The notes: generated by a model not told the origin, from the sequence alone. A DNA stretch of 64,000 nucleotides from Bordetella sp. LUAb4 (GCF_021325795.1 NZ_JAHPZX010000011.1:1-64000); one strand, 5' to 3'. Positions 49,900 to 58,667 are shown, counted from the stretch's first letter. Numbers and translations are program-made.

Positions 49900-51216
49900 T
49901 TGAAACGAGGCTTTTTCCTGGTCATGGCCGCACAGGCCCTCTCGTCATTGGCGGACAATGCGCTGTTCATCGCGGCCATCGCCCTGATCGAGGAATTGCG
50001 CGGTCCGGACTGGATGACGCCGGTCATGAAGTGGTCCTTCGCCCTGGCCTACGTGCTGCTGGCGGCCTTCGTCGGCGCCTTCGCGGACTCCTACCCCAAG
50101 GGCCGTGTCATGTTCGTGACCAATGCCCTGAAGGTGGCCGGCTGCCTGCTGATGTTCTCCTATGCCAGCCTGGGCATCAGCCATGGACACCAGATCTACC
50201 TGGTCAGCGCGGCCTATGCCCTGGTGGGCGTGGGCGCCGCCGCGTATTCGCCCGCCAAGTACGGCATCGTCACGGAAATGCTGCCCCCGCACATGCTGAT
50301 CAAGGGCAATAGCTGGATCGAAGGCCTGACGGTGTTTTCCATCATCCTGGGCACGGCCCTGGGCAGCGCGCTGATTTCGCCCATCGTTTCCGACACCTTG
50401 CTGCAGTATCCCTTCGTGCGCCGCCTGGCGCATACCCCCGCGGAAGCCGCCATCCTGGTGATCGCCGTGGTGTATCTGGTGGCAGCGGTGTGCAACCTGG
50501 TAATTCCCAACACCCACGTCCGCTACCCGCCGCAGCAGAAGAATCCCATCAAGCTGATCTCCACCTTCGGCGGCTATGTCCGCATCCTGTGGAAAGACCG
50601 CCTGGGCCAGATTTCGCTGGCGGTCACCACGCTGTTCTGGGGAGCGGGCGCGACCCTGCAGCTGATCGTGATCGAATGGGGCCGCACCCAGCTGGGCTAC
50701 AAGCTGAGCCAGGCTTCCATCCTGATGCTGGTGGCGGCGGTGGGCACGGTAATCGGGTCGGTGCTGGCCGGACGCGTGCCCCTGCGCCGCGCGCTGGACG
50801 TGCTGCCGGTGGGGGCGTTGATGGGCGTGGTGGTGCTGCTGATGCCCTTCGTGCACGCCACCTGGAGCGTGTATGCCCTGCTGCTGTTGATCGGCGGCCT
50901 GGCCGGTTTCTTCGTGGTGCCGATGAACGCGCTGCTGCAGCACCGGGGGCACGTGCTGCTGTCGGCGGGCCATTCCATCGCAGTGCAGAACTTCAACGAA
51001 CAGTTGAATATCCTGCTGATGGTGGCGATCTACACCGTGCTGCTGTACCTGAACCTTCCCATCAGCATCGTGATCTTCATCTTCGGCTCGGCGGTGGCCT
51101 TGCTGATGGTGATTTTCATCCGCTGGAGCCACAACAACCTGCGCAAGACGCCGGAGTTGCTGGATCAGATCGGCCAGGAAGGCCATGGCCAGGCGCTGGA
51201 GCAAGGGCGGCACTGA
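49900..51216 (+). CDS. lplT: Lysophospholipid transporter LplT
   Basis: A 438-residue major-facilitator protein with about twelve spans. The N-terminus KRGFFLVMAAQALSSLADNALFIAA matches LplT (residues 2-26), which flips lysophospholipids across the inner membrane for re-acylation. The start is TTG at 49900, preceded by GGGGAC; no ATG lies between the upstream stop-free region and the first span in this frame that fits the family. No acyltransferase/acyl-ACP synthetase partner (Aas) gene is adjacent. It converges with the uracil-DNA glycosylase gene. Confidence 0.9.
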   Translation: MKRGFFLVMAAQALSSLADNALFIAAIALIEELRGPDWMTPVMKWSFALAYVLLAAFVGAFADSYPKGRVMFVTNALKVAGCLLMFSYASLGISHGHQIYLVSAAYALVGVGAAAYSPAKYGIVTEMLPPHMLIKGNSWIEGLTVFSIILGTALGSALISPIVSDTLLQYPFVRRLAHTPAEAAILVIAVVYLVAAVCNLVIPNTHVRYPPQQKNPIKLISTFGGYVRILWKDRLGQISLAVTTLFWGAGATLQLIVIEWGRTQLGYKLSQASILMLVAAVGTVIGSVLAGRVPLRRALDVLPVGALMGVVVLLMPFVHATWSVYALLLLIGGLAGFFVVPMNALLQHRGHVLLSAGHSIAVQNFNEQLNILLMVAIYTVLLYLNLPISIVIFIFGSAVALLMVIFIRWSHNNLRKTPELLDQIGQEGHGQALEQGRH

Positions 51217-51279
51217 CCGCCGGCGGGACGGCGATCACGCCAGACCGGGGCACCGGCGGGCGCCTGTCCCGCCTGACGC

Positions 51280-52296
51280 CTACTCGCCGGTGACGGCGAG
51301 TTGCAGGTCCTTCCAGCTGCGCGCCTTCTCGTTCGGGCTGCGCAGCAGATACGCCGGGTGGTAGCTGACCACGACGGGAATCTCCCGTGCGTCGGTGCGC
51401 AGGGTATGCACGCGGCCGCGCAGGCTGCCCACGGCGGCATCGGTCCCCAGCAGGGTCTGGGCAGCGAAACGTCCCAGCACCAGAATGCGCTCCGGCTTGA
51501 GCAAGGCGATCTGGCGCATGAGATAAGGACTGCATGCGGCGATTTCTTCCGGCTTGGGATTGCGGTTGCCCGGCGGCCGGCACTTGATGACGTTGGCGAT
51601 GAACACATCGTCCTGCCGCGTCATGCCGACCGACGCCAGCATGGCATCCAGCAGTTGCCCGGAGCGGCCCACGAAGGGCAAGCCCTGGCGGTCTTCCTGC
51701 TCGCCCGGGGCCTCGCCCACCACCATCCAGCGCGCCGGCCGCGCGCCGTCGCCGAACACGGCCTGACGGCGGCCGTTGCACAGGCCACAGGCGGTGCAGG
51801 CGGTGACCTGCTCGCGCAGTTGTTCAAAATCCAGGGAATTGACGTCGGGCATGGGCGCCGACGGCGCCTGCTCGCCCTTGGCCGAATTGGCCGACCTGGC
51901 CAAATTGGCCTGCGGGGCCCCTGGCGGCCGTGGGGCCTGGCCGCGCGCGGCGGCCACGGCAGCCGCCCCCGGCGCGGCCGCCGCGTCGGACGGACTGCTG
52001 GCCCGCGCAGCGGAATCACCCGCTAGATCGGCACCGGCACCGGCACCGGCACCGGCATTGGCATTGGCATTGGCAGCGGCAGCGGCAGCGGCATTGGCAT
52101 TGGCAGCGGCATTGGCATTGGCACCCGCGGCGGGCATCTGGATCGCGCCATCGGCGCCTGCGCGCGCCCTGTCCGCGCCGGCGTCCGGCTCGGCAGCTTC
52201 CTGCCGCGCCCACACTTTCTCGATGCCGAGTTCCCGCAGCCATGCCCGTTGCAGGACACTGACGCGCAACGGCGCCGGGGCTCCCGCCTCAGTCAT
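51280..52296 (-). CDS. Family 4 uracil-DNA glycosylase, with repeat-rich N-terminal linker
   Basis: A 338-residue iron-sulfur uracil-DNA glycosylase that removes uracil from DNA. The catalytic part begins near residue 155: CTACGLC (cluster cysteines 167/170/173 region), GEAPGEQEDRQGLPFVGRSG, IKCRPPGNRNPKPEE and HPAYLLR. Before it lies an unusual Ala/Asn/Gly low-complexity linker (about 55-120) coded by 16 hexamer repeats. The N-terminal 30 residues (LRVSVLQRAWLRELGIEKVW) are conserved-looking. Its start overlaps the end of tsaB-rimI by eight bases, so the two genes are co-transcribed. Confidence 0.92.
   Translation of the reverse strand: MTEAGAPAPLRVSVLQRAWLRELGIEKVWARQEAAEPDAGADRARAGADGAIQMPAAGANANAAANANAAAAAAANANANAGAGAGAGADLAGDSAARASSPSDAAAAPGAAAVAAARGQAPRPPGAPQANLARSANSAKGEQAPSAPMPDVNSLDFEQLREQVTACTACGLCNGRRQAVFGDGARPARWMVVGEAPGEQEDRQGLPFVGRSGQLLDAMLASVGMTRQDDVFIANVIKCRPPGNRNPKPEEIAACSPYLMRQIALLKPERILVLGRFAAQTLLGTDAAVGSLRGRVHTLRTDAREIPVVVSYHPAYLLRSPNEKARSWKDLQLAVTGE
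52030..52125. repeat. Sixteen hexamer repeats in the uracil-DNA glycosylase gene
   Basis: Units GGCACC, GGCATT and GGCAGC run without interruption: four GGCACC, three GGCATT, three GGCAGC, two GGCATT, one GGCAGC, two GGCATT, one GGCACC. On the coding strand they give Ala-Gly, Ala-Asn and Ala-Ala pairs and keep the frame whatever the copy number. Confidence 0.95.
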
Positions 52297-53695
52297 TCCC
52301 TGCTCCCTCGTCTTGCGACAAGCGCTTCTGCATCACCACGGCGTCCTCGCGTTGTCCTTTGCCGGCGGGATAATAACCGCGCCGCATGCCTATCCTGAGA
52401 AAACCGTGTCTTTCATAAAACGCCAGGGCGCGGGTATTGGACGGACGCACCTCCAGCAGCACGCCGCTGATACCGCGCGCCGCCGTACGGGCTTCGCACC
52501 ACTGCATCAAATGTCCACCAAGCCCTTGACCATGCAGGGATTTTTCCACCGCGATCACCAGCAGATGCGACACATCCGGGGCGTGCATCAGGATGCAGAA
52601 ACCCAGCAAACGGCCGTCGCGCCGCACACCGCAGGTGTCGTAGCCGGACGCCAGCGCGTCGGCGAAGTTGCCGCGCGTCCAGGGAAACGCCTGCACCGCG
52701 GCTTCGATGCGAGCCATCTCATCCAAGTCATCGCTATGCAAAGGCCCCAGCTCGGCCAGCGCCACAGACGACATCTTCGTATCGCTTGAGCCGGTCTCAC
52801 CGTCGCCACAACTCTGGCCGCCCGTCCCCGCTATCGCGTCCGTACCCACCGCGCTGCCGCCTATCTCGACGACCTGCGCCGCGGGCGCGGGCGGCAGGCG
52901 CTGCGACGAGGCCGCGGCCGTCCGGGCCTTCGGATTCCCCCCCTGCCCCTGCATACGCTCCGCCGTCGTGAACGCCACCTTGTCGCGCACATAGAGCGGC
53001 GCCGCCAGCTCGGCCGCCACGGCTTCGCCACGGCGCCAAGCCTGCGCGGCCAGCCGGGCCACCTGGCGCGCCTCGGGCCGCGTGGCGTCGAAGCGGGGCC
53101 AATCCGCCGGGGGCGCCATATGCGCGCCCAAGGTGTCCCAGGCGTCGCCGGCAAGAACCACCGACAAAGCCACGCCAGCCTGGTCGCTCCAGCTCCCCAC
53201 CTGAGCTTCCACCCAGGGCACGGCCTCGGCCGCCGCGATCAGCATGGGCGCCTGCAGGACTTCCCAGCGGGTATCGTCGGCGGCGCCATCGACGCGGCGA
53301 TAGACCGCCAGGTAGACCTCTTCCATCCGCGCATCCAGCGCCACCACCAGCGCCTGGTCGGGCCGCGCCGGCACCAGCGCGGCCACTGCCTGGTGCGACA
53401 CCACGGGCAGGACCGGAATGTCCCGCGCCAGGGCAATACCCTGGGCGACCCCGCAGGCCACCCGCAATCCAGTGAAGCCCCCCGGCCCCTGGCCGAAGGC
53501 GACAGCGTCCAGATCGGCCACGTCCAGGCCAGCCTGCGCTAACAATTCACGGGCCATGGGTAATAAACGCTCGGCATGTTCCTGCGCGCCCTCATGCTCT
53601 TGGATGAGGACCTGAGGATTCTTCGGATCGCCATGGAGAAGAGCCACGCCACAGCGAGAAGAAGACGTTTCCAGAGCGAGAAGAGTCAGATTCAT
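52289..53695 (-). CDS. tsaB: TsaB-RimI fusion protein
   Basis: A 468-residue fusion. Residues 1-235 are TsaB, the dimerisation partner of TsaD in making threonylcarbamoyl-adenosine at tRNA position 37 (LALETSSSRCGVAL, GQGPGGFTGLRVACGVAQGIA). A disordered Gly/Ala/Ser linker (about 245-315) joins it to a GNAT acetyltransferase of the RimI type (about 320-465; VIAVEKSLHGQGLGGHLMQW, LEVRPSNTRALAFYERHGF), which acetylates the N-terminus of ribosomal protein S18. Separate genes often neighbour each other in other bacteria. It heads a unit with the uracil-DNA glycosylase gene. Confidence 0.93.
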   Translation of the reverse strand: MNLTLLALETSSSRCGVALLHGDPKNPQVLIQEHEGAQEHAERLLPMARELLAQAGLDVADLDAVAFGQGPGGFTGLRVACGVAQGIALARDIPVLPVVSHQAVAALVPARPDQALVVALDARMEEVYLAVYRRVDGAADDTRWEVLQAPMLIAAAEAVPWVEAQVGSWSDQAGVALSVVLAGDAWDTLGAHMAPPADWPRFDATRPEARQVARLAAQAWRRGEAVAAELAAPLYVRDKVAFTTAERMQGQGGNPKARTAAASSQRLPPAPAAQVVEIGGSAVGTDAIAGTGGQSCGDGETGSSDTKMSSVALAELGPLHSDDLDEMARIEAAVQAFPWTRGNFADALASGYDTCGVRRDGRLLGFCILMHAPDVSHLLVIAVEKSLHGQGLGGHLMQWCEARTAARGISGVLLEVRPSNTRALAFYERHGFLRIGMRRGYYPAGKGQREDAVVMQKRLSQDEGAGND

Positions 53696-53753
53696 GGAGA
53701 AAGATTGTACGTAAAACCGTCATCTGCCTAGTTTGTAAGGGGGATTTCTACCG

Positions 53754-53774
53754 ATATTCCCAATGTGTAATATC
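53754..53774. promoter_or_regulatory. Inverted repeat in the risA upstream region
   Basis: GATATT at 53754-53759 and AATATC at 53769-53774 are reverse complements around nine bases. The right arm overlaps TAATAT (53768-53773), a plausible -10 element, about 50 bases before the risA start. Confidence 0.4.
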
Positions 53775-53824
53775 TTGTGAACGCCCACTAGCGGCCAAAA
53801 ATCCCCGCTGTTACATTTGCCGCC

Positions 53825-54559
53825 ATGAACACGCAAAACACTACCCCCACCCGAAAGGTCCTGGTCGTCGACGACGATCCCCGCTTGCGCGACTTGCTGC
53901 GGCGATACCTGTCTGAACAGGGATTCAACGTATTCGTTGCGGAGGACGCCAAGGAGATGGGCAAGCTCTGGCAGCGAGAACACTTCGACCTGCTGGTGCT
54001 GGACCTGATGCTGCCCGGCGAGGATGGATTATCCATCTGTCGCCGGCTGCGTGGGGGCCACGACAATACGCCGATCATCATGCTGACGGCCAAGGCGGAA
54101 GAGATCGACCGCATCGTCGGCCTGGAAATGGGCGCTGACGACTATCTGTCCAAGCCCTTCAATCCCCGCGAACTGCTGGCCCGGATCAATGCGATCTTGC
54201 GCCGCCGCGGCACCGAGGAACACCCCGGCGCCCCCAGCCAGGAAAACGAGTCCATCAATTTCGGACCGTATGTCCTGAACCTCTCGACCCGCACCCTCAC
54301 CCGCAACAACGAGCAGGTGCCGATCACGACGGGCGAATTCTCCGTGCTGAAGGTGTTCGCACGCCACCCGAAGATCCCGCTGTCGCGCGACAAGCTGATG
54401 GAATTGGCGCGCGGCCGCGAGTACGAAGCCTTCGATCGCAGTTTGGACGTTCAGATCTCGCGCCTGCGCAAGCTGATCGAACCCAATCCGTCGAAGCCGG
54501 TATTCATCCAGACCGTCTGGGGACTGGGTTACGTCTTCGTCCCGGACGGCGGCAGCTGA
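53825..54559 (+). CDS. risA: OmpR-type response regulator RisA
   Basis: A 244-residue response regulator. The receiver domain (residues 10-125) has the acid pocket DDD, phospho-acceptor Asp60 in LLVLDLMLPGEDG, and Lys110 in DDYLSKPFNPREL. A winged-helix output domain follows (about 145-240, RDKLMELARGREYEAFDRSL, IQTVWGLGYVFVP). Length and sequence fit OmpR/RisA of Bordetella, linked to osmotic, acid and intracellular-survival responses. The kinase gene follows 68 bases downstream. Confidence 0.93.
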   Translation: MNTQNTTPTRKVLVVDDDPRLRDLLRRYLSEQGFNVFVAEDAKEMGKLWQREHFDLLVLDLMLPGEDGLSICRRLRGGHDNTPIIMLTAKAEEIDRIVGLEMGADDYLSKPFNPRELLARINAILRRRGTEEHPGAPSQENESINFGPYVLNLSTRTLTRNNEQVPITTGEFSVLKVFARHPKIPLSRDKLMELARGREYEAFDRSLDVQISRLRKLIEPNPSKPVFIQTVWGLGYVFVPDGGS

Positions 54560-54627
54560 TCCATTCTCTCGGACCGGGGCATGAGGGGCGACGTCCCTGC
54601 CCCGCCCGTGCAGGATCTTCATAAAGC

Positions 54628-55992
54628 ATGGCGTCGCGTATACGTCTAGGGCTGTTCGGCCGTACTTTTCTCCTGCTTGCCGCCTTGATGCTGGTCAGTC
54701 TCGGCGCATGGCTACAGGTGTTTTTCAGTATGGAGCTGGGACCGCGCGCCAATCAAATGGCGCAGCGGGTGATTACGGCCGTCAATATCACTCGTACGGC
54801 CTTGGTGTATTCCCAGGCCGATGAACGCAGCAAGCTGCTGCTCGACCTGGCCACCAATGAAGGCATCCAGGTCTATCCGCGCGAGGTCACCGATTTCGCG
54901 GAACCTCTCCCCCATGATGATTACTGGCAGCGAGTAGCCGACCACATCCGCTCGCGCTTCGGCCCGGAAACGCAAATTTCCTGGGGCGTGAATCAGGTGC
55001 CCGGTTTCTGGGTCAGCTTCCAGATCGATCACGACCTTTACTGGCTGGTGTTCGAGCGAGAGCAGATCGGCTTGACCGGCGGCATCGAATGGCTGGGCTG
55101 GGGCGCGACCGCACTGCTGCTGTCCCTGGTGGGCGCGGCGGTCAGCGTGGGCTTCGTCAACCGGCCGCTGTCGCGCCTGGCCAGGGCGGCGCAGATTCTG
55201 TCGCGGGGAGAAACGCCCTCGCCCTTGCCGGAGAACGGTCCGGCCGAAATCCGCGACCTGAATGCCTCATTCAACCGCATGGCGAAGGACATACGGCAGA
55301 CCGAGGCAGACCGGGAGTTGATGCTGGCCGGCATCTCGCACGACCTGCGCACGCCCCTGGCACGCATGCGCCTGGAAATCGAGATGAGCGGGGTGTCGGA
55401 GGACGCGCGCCAGGCCATCGACGAAGACCTGGCCCAGATCGACCACAGCATCGGCCAGTTGATGGAATATGCCCGCCCCGCCGGGACCTTGCCGCAGATG
55501 GCCACGGACATTTCCGCCGTGCTGACCGAGTTGCTGGACCGCGAACGCAGCCACACCGCCTCCACGGGCGGCGAGCTGGAGGCCTTCATCACCCCCGGCC
55601 TGCGCGCCCGCATCACCGCGCTGGATCTCAAGCGCATCGTCAGCAATCTGATCGAGAACGCGCGCCGCTACGGCCGCTCCGGCGATGGCCAGGCGCACCT
55701 GGTCATGGCGGTGCAACCCGAAGGCAATATGATCGCCATCGAGGTTTCCGACCGCGGCCCGGGCATTGCCAGCGACGACGTCGAACGCCTGTTGCGCCCC
55801 TTCTCCCGGGGCGAGGCGGCGCGCACGGGCGTCAGTGGCGCGGGATTGGGATTGGCTATCGTCGAACGGTTACTCAAGCACGTCGGCGGATCGCTGAAGA
55901 TGCTGCCCCGACAAGGTGGGGGCCTGACCGCGCGGATAGAATTACCCAAAACGAAGGTTAGGAATTATCAATTAGACAGTGAAAATCAATAG
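54628..55992 (+). CDS. risS: Sensor histidine kinase RisS (EnvZ-type)
   Basis: A 454-residue inner-membrane kinase. Two spans (about 10-32 and 152-175) enclose a periplasmic sensor domain, then HAMP (about 178-228), the H-box with His238 in ISHDLRTPLARMRLE, and the ATPase domain with IVSNLIENARRYG, DRGPGIASDD and GAGLGLAIVERLLKHVGG. It phosphorylates RisA. The gene is intact here, in contrast to B. pertussis where risS is known to be frameshifted. Its last bases overlap the ahpC promoter. Confidence 0.93.
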   Translation: MASRIRLGLFGRTFLLLAALMLVSLGAWLQVFFSMELGPRANQMAQRVITAVNITRTALVYSQADERSKLLLDLATNEGIQVYPREVTDFAEPLPHDDYWQRVADHIRSRFGPETQISWGVNQVPGFWVSFQIDHDLYWLVFEREQIGLTGGIEWLGWGATALLLSLVGAAVSVGFVNRPLSRLARAAQILSRGETPSPLPENGPAEIRDLNASFNRMAKDIRQTEADRELMLAGISHDLRTPLARMRLEIEMSGVSEDARQAIDEDLAQIDHSIGQLMEYARPAGTLPQMATDISAVLTELLDRERSHTASTGGELEAFITPGLRARITALDLKRIVSNLIENARRYGRSGDGQAHLVMAVQPEGNMIAIEVSDRGPGIASDDVERLLRPFSRGEAARTGVSGAGLGLAIVERLLKHVGGSLKMLPRQGGGLTARIELPKTKVRNYQLDSENQ

Positions 55993-56013
55993 CGTAGAAT
56001 TACAAGCTTGTAA
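55973..56013 (+). promoter_or_regulatory. ahpC promoter with palindrome at the start site
   Basis: TAGACA at 55973-55978 and TAGAAT at 55995-56000 are spaced 16 bases apart, inside the end of risS. A perfect 14-base palindrome, TTACAAGCTTGTAA (56000-56013), covers the predicted start of transcription. GTGAAAATC (55979-55987) and GATTTTCAC (56014-56022) form a second inverted repeat. Confidence 0.55.
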
Positions 56014-56044
56014 GATTTTCACCCCAGACAAATCAGGAGTTCGC

Positions 56045-56593
56045 ATGAAAACTGTTGGCGATAAGCTCGAGCCTTTCAAGGTTGCTGGTGTAAAGCCCGG
56101 CTTCAATCACCACGAAGAAAACGGTGTGTCGGCTTTTGAAGACATCACCGAAAGCTCCTTCCCCGGCAAGTGGAAGGTGATCTACTTCTACCCGAAGGAT
56201 TTCACGTTCGTGTGCCCGACCGAAATCGTCGGCTTCAACAAGCTGGCCAAGGATTTCGAAGACCGCGACGCCGTCCTGCTGGGTGGTTCGACCGACAACG
56301 AATTCGTCAAGCTGGCCTGGCGCCGTGAGCATCCGGACCTGAGCAAGCTGGGTCATTACCAATTCGGCGATACCACTGGCGCCCTGGTGGACCAGTTGGG
56401 CATCCGCGAGAAGTCGGCCGGCGTTGCGCTGCGCGCCACCTTCATCGTCGATCCCGACAATGTCATCCAGCACGTCTCGGTGAACAACCTGAACGTGGGC
56501 CGCAACCCTGAAGAAGTGCTGCGCCTGCTGGACGGTCTGCAAACCGACGAACTGTGCGCCTGCAATCGCACCGTCGGCGGCGACACGCTGTAA
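56045..56593 (+). CDS. ahpC: Alkyl hydroperoxide reductase AhpC (peroxiredoxin)
   Basis: A 182-residue peroxiredoxin that reduces hydrogen peroxide and organic peroxides. Peroxidatic Cys57 is in DFTFVCPTE; the C-terminal DELCACNR holds the resolving cysteine (171 or 173). The sequence belongs to the AhpC type that is reduced by the AhpD disulfide protein, whose gene follows 96 bases downstream. AGGAG lies five bases before the ATG. No ahpF gene is present. Confidence 0.95.
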   Translation: MKTVGDKLEPFKVAGVKPGFNHHEENGVSAFEDITESSFPGKWKVIYFYPKDFTFVCPTEIVGFNKLAKDFEDRDAVLLGGSTDNEFVKLAWRREHPDLSKLGHYQFGDTTGALVDQLGIREKSAGVALRATFIVDPDNVIQHVSVNNLNVGRNPEEVLRLLDGLQTDELCACNRTVGGDTL

Positions 56594-56689
56594 GCAGTAT
56601 GCACAGGCCTGGAACTCCCGTGGAGTGTTCAGGCTTGTTCCGAGCCCGGTCCGCCGGGCTTTAACAGCCTCAGATTATAGGTAAAAACT

Positions 56690-57208
56690 ATGGAATTCCT
56701 CCAAGCCATCAAGGAACAAGTGCCTGATTGGGCCAAGGACATCCGCCTGAATCTGGATTCGGTGATAGGCCGTTCCACCCTGTCGGCTGAAGACGCCGTC
56801 GGCGCCGCGCTGGCCGCCGCCTTCGCCGCGCGCAGTCCCGTCCTGGTCGAGGCCTTCAAGAAAGGCTTGTCGGAAACCGACGCCAACGCCGCGCTGACCG
56901 CTGCGTCGCTGATGGGCATGAACAATGTCTGGTATCCCTACGTGGAAATGTCCGGCGACGCCCAGTTGAAGGGCCTGCCCGCGCAATTGCGGATGAATGC
57001 CTATTCGACCAGTGGCGGCGTGGAAAAGAAGCGCTTCGAACTGTTCGCGCTGACCGCGTCCATCATCGGCAAGTGCCATTTCTGCGTGCAGTCGCACTAT
57101 GCCCTGCTGAAGCAGGAAGGCTATAGCACCGAGCAACTGCGCGACGTCGGCCGCATCGCCGCCGTGGTCAACGCCACCGCGCAAGTACTGGCCGCGCAGG
57201 GCAAATAA
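56690..57208 (+). CDS. ahpD: Alkyl hydroperoxidase AhpD
   Basis: A 172-residue all-helical disulfide reductase with the active-site motif KCHFCVQSH (Cys129, Cys132, His136). AhpD re-reduces AhpC, taking electrons from lipoamide-bearing enzymes in the best studied system. The length matches the family. It is the second gene of an ahpC-ahpD operon and is ended by the terminator at 57231. Confidence 0.95.
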   Translation: MEFLQAIKEQVPDWAKDIRLNLDSVIGRSTLSAEDAVGAALAAAFAARSPVLVEAFKKGLSETDANAALTAASLMGMNNVWYPYVEMSGDAQLKGLPAQLRMNAYSTSGGVEKKRFELFALTASIIGKCHFCVQSHYALLKQEGYSTEQLRDVGRIAAVVNATAQVLAAQGK

Positions 57209-57230
57209 GCCTGGCCGCGGAGCAAGAAGA

Positions 57231-57270
57231 AAGCCGACGGAATCAAACCCGTCGGCTTGTCTTTTTTTTG
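57231..57270 (+). terminator. Rho-independent terminator of ahpCD
   Basis: AAGCCGACGG at 57231-57240 pairs with CCGTCGGCTT at 57249-57258 and is followed by GTC and a run of eight T. Confidence 0.92.
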
Positions 57271-57304
57271 CTGATTTCTTGCTGACGCCTCGGCGAGCCG
57301 AAGA

Positions 57305-57790
57305 CTACGCGCGCGCCAGCAGCACCGCCACCGTGGCGGAGATTCCTTCCTTGCGGCCCAGATAGCCCAAGCCCTCGTTGGTCTTGGCCTTGACGTTCAC
57401 CGCATCGACGTCCACCCCGAGGTCCGCGGCGATATTGGCGACCATCGCCGCCGCATGCGGCCCGATCTTGGGGGCTTGCGCGTGCACCGTCGCGTCGACG
57501 TTCACCACCTGCCAGCCGGCAGCCGCTACCTTGCCCATGGCGGCCCGCAGCAGCACCCGGCTGTCCGCGCCCTTGTAGGCCGCATCCGTATCGGGAAAAT
57601 GCCGGCCGATATCACCCAAGCCGGCGCCTCCCAGCACCGCATCGGTGACCGCATGCAGCAGCACGTCCGCGTCCGAGTGTCCCAGCAGACCGTGGCTGTG
57701 TGGGATCGTCACCCCGCCTATGATCAGCGGCCGCCCTTCCACAAGCGCGTGCACGTCGAAACCTTGTCCCACACGGAACGGGATAGTCAT
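57305..57790 (-). CDS. ispF: 2-C-methyl-D-erythritol 2,4-cyclodiphosphate synthase
   Basis: A 161-residue enzyme of the MEP isoprenoid pathway that forms the cyclic diphosphate. Zinc ligands Asp12 and His14 are in GQGFDVHAL, and the conserved [14 protein letters not shown] and [17 protein letters not shown] follow. The ATG at 57790 overlaps the ispD stop (ATGA) and gives the standard N-terminus; an ATG two codons upstream is also in frame. It is coupled to ispD. Confidence 0.95.
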   Translation of the reverse strand: MTIPFRVGQGFDVHALVEGRPLIIGGVTIPHSHGLLGHSDADVLLHAVTDAVLGGAGLGDIGRHFPDTDAAYKGADSRVLLRAAMGKVAAAGWQVVNVDATVHAQAPKIGPHAAAMVANIAADLGVDVDAVNVKAKTNEGLGYLGRKEGISATVAVLLARA

Positions 57791-58638
57791 AGCCATTTTT
57801 CCATCAAGTCGAAATCATCGGGCCAGGTCACCTTGAAGTTGCGTAAGGCGCCTGGAACCAGCAAAGGAGCGTAGCCGGCCGCTTCCAGGGCCGAGGCCTC
57901 GTCGGTGACCGGCACACCGTCGCGCGCCGCCGCGTGCAGCGCGTCGGCGAGCATGCCCGCACGGAACATCTGCGGCGTCTGCGCCAACCAAAGCCCATCA
58001 CGGTCCACGGTACGGGCCACGCGGCAGGCCGGCTCAGGACCCGAGCCTGAACGCGGCGGCTGCGCACCTTTGACCGTATCGGCCACCGGCAAGGCCAGCA
58101 ATCCACCCACCGCATCGCCCAGGCAGGCATCGATCAAACGCGCCAGCGCATCGGCCGGCAAACCAGGACGCGCCGCATCATGCACCAACACCCAGTCATC
58201 CAGGGCCGCCCCGCTGTCCGCCAGCGCATTGGCCACCGTACCGGCGCGCGTCGACGCTCCGCAGTAGCGCAGCACCGTACGGGGCAGCCCCGCCAGCGCC
58301 GGCGCGGCCCAGGGATCGTCGGGCGCCACGGCCACCCGCACTTCACGGATACGCGGGTCCGCCAGCAGCGCGGTGACAGCCAGGCGCAGCATCGGCTGAC
58401 CGCGCAACAGCCGGTATTGCTTGGGCAGGGGCGCCGTGGCGGTGACGGTAGCGATGGGCACGCCCATTGCACCAGCCGGCGCAGAGGACAAACCATCAGC
58501 CGAACCAGCGACCAAACTACCAGCCAAATCACCAGCCGAATTACGGGCCAAACCGGCCGCCCCACCCTCAACGGCAGGCCGTTGAGCGCGACTGCCGATA
58601 CCGGCGGCGGGAACGAGAGCAAGAAGAGATACGGACAT
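57787..58638 (-). CDS. ispD: 2-C-methyl-D-erythritol 4-phosphate cytidylyltransferase, with an insertion
   Basis: A 283-residue MEP-pathway enzyme that couples CTP to methylerythritol phosphate; about 50 residues longer than usual. The Gly-rich CTP-binding loop VPAAGIGSR (9-17) and the partner PKQY (72-75) are normally about six residues apart, but here 54 residues of Ala/Gly-rich sequence lie between them, partly coded by a 12-bp tandem repeat. The rest is standard: [40 protein letters not shown] smaller insert ([14 protein letters not shown]) precedes the [11 protein letters not shown] segment. It is divergent from mfd with only 29 bases between starts. Confidence 0.9.
   Translation of the reverse strand: MSVSLLALVPAAGIGSRAQRPAVEGGAAGLARNSAGDLAGSLVAGSADGLSSAPAGAMGVPIATVTATAPLPKQYRLLRGQPMLRLAVTALLADPRIREVRVAVAPDDPWAAPALAGLPRTVLRYCGASTRAGTVANALADSGAALDDWVLVHDAARPGLPADALARLIDACLGDAVGGLLALPVADTVKGAQPPRSGSGPEPACRVARTVDRDGLWLAQTPQMFRAGMLADALHAAARDGVPVTDEASALEAAGYAPLLVPGALRNFKVTWPDDFDLMEKWL
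58490..58561. repeat. Six degenerate 12-bp tandem repeats in ispD
   Basis: On the plus strand the units are aaaccatcagcc, gaaccagcgacc, aaactaccagcc, aaatcaccagcc, gaattacgggcc and aaaccggccgcc. They lie in frame inside the extra segment of IspD and code for short Gly/Ala-rich tetrapeptide steps. Confidence 0.8.
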
Positions 58639-58649
58639 AGGCCGGTGAT

Positions 58650-58657
58650 TTTATAAT
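58650..58657. promoter_or_regulatory. Shared symmetric -10 region of ispD and mfd
   Basis: TATAAT at 58652-58657 reads toward mfd, and on the other strand TATAAA (58650-58655) reads toward ispD. Starts about seven bases beyond each would leave leaders of only about four to five bases before the mfd ATG (58668) and the ispD ATG (58638). No good -35 hexamer was seen in either direction. Confidence 0.5.
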
Positions 58658-58667
58658 CCTTCCACTC

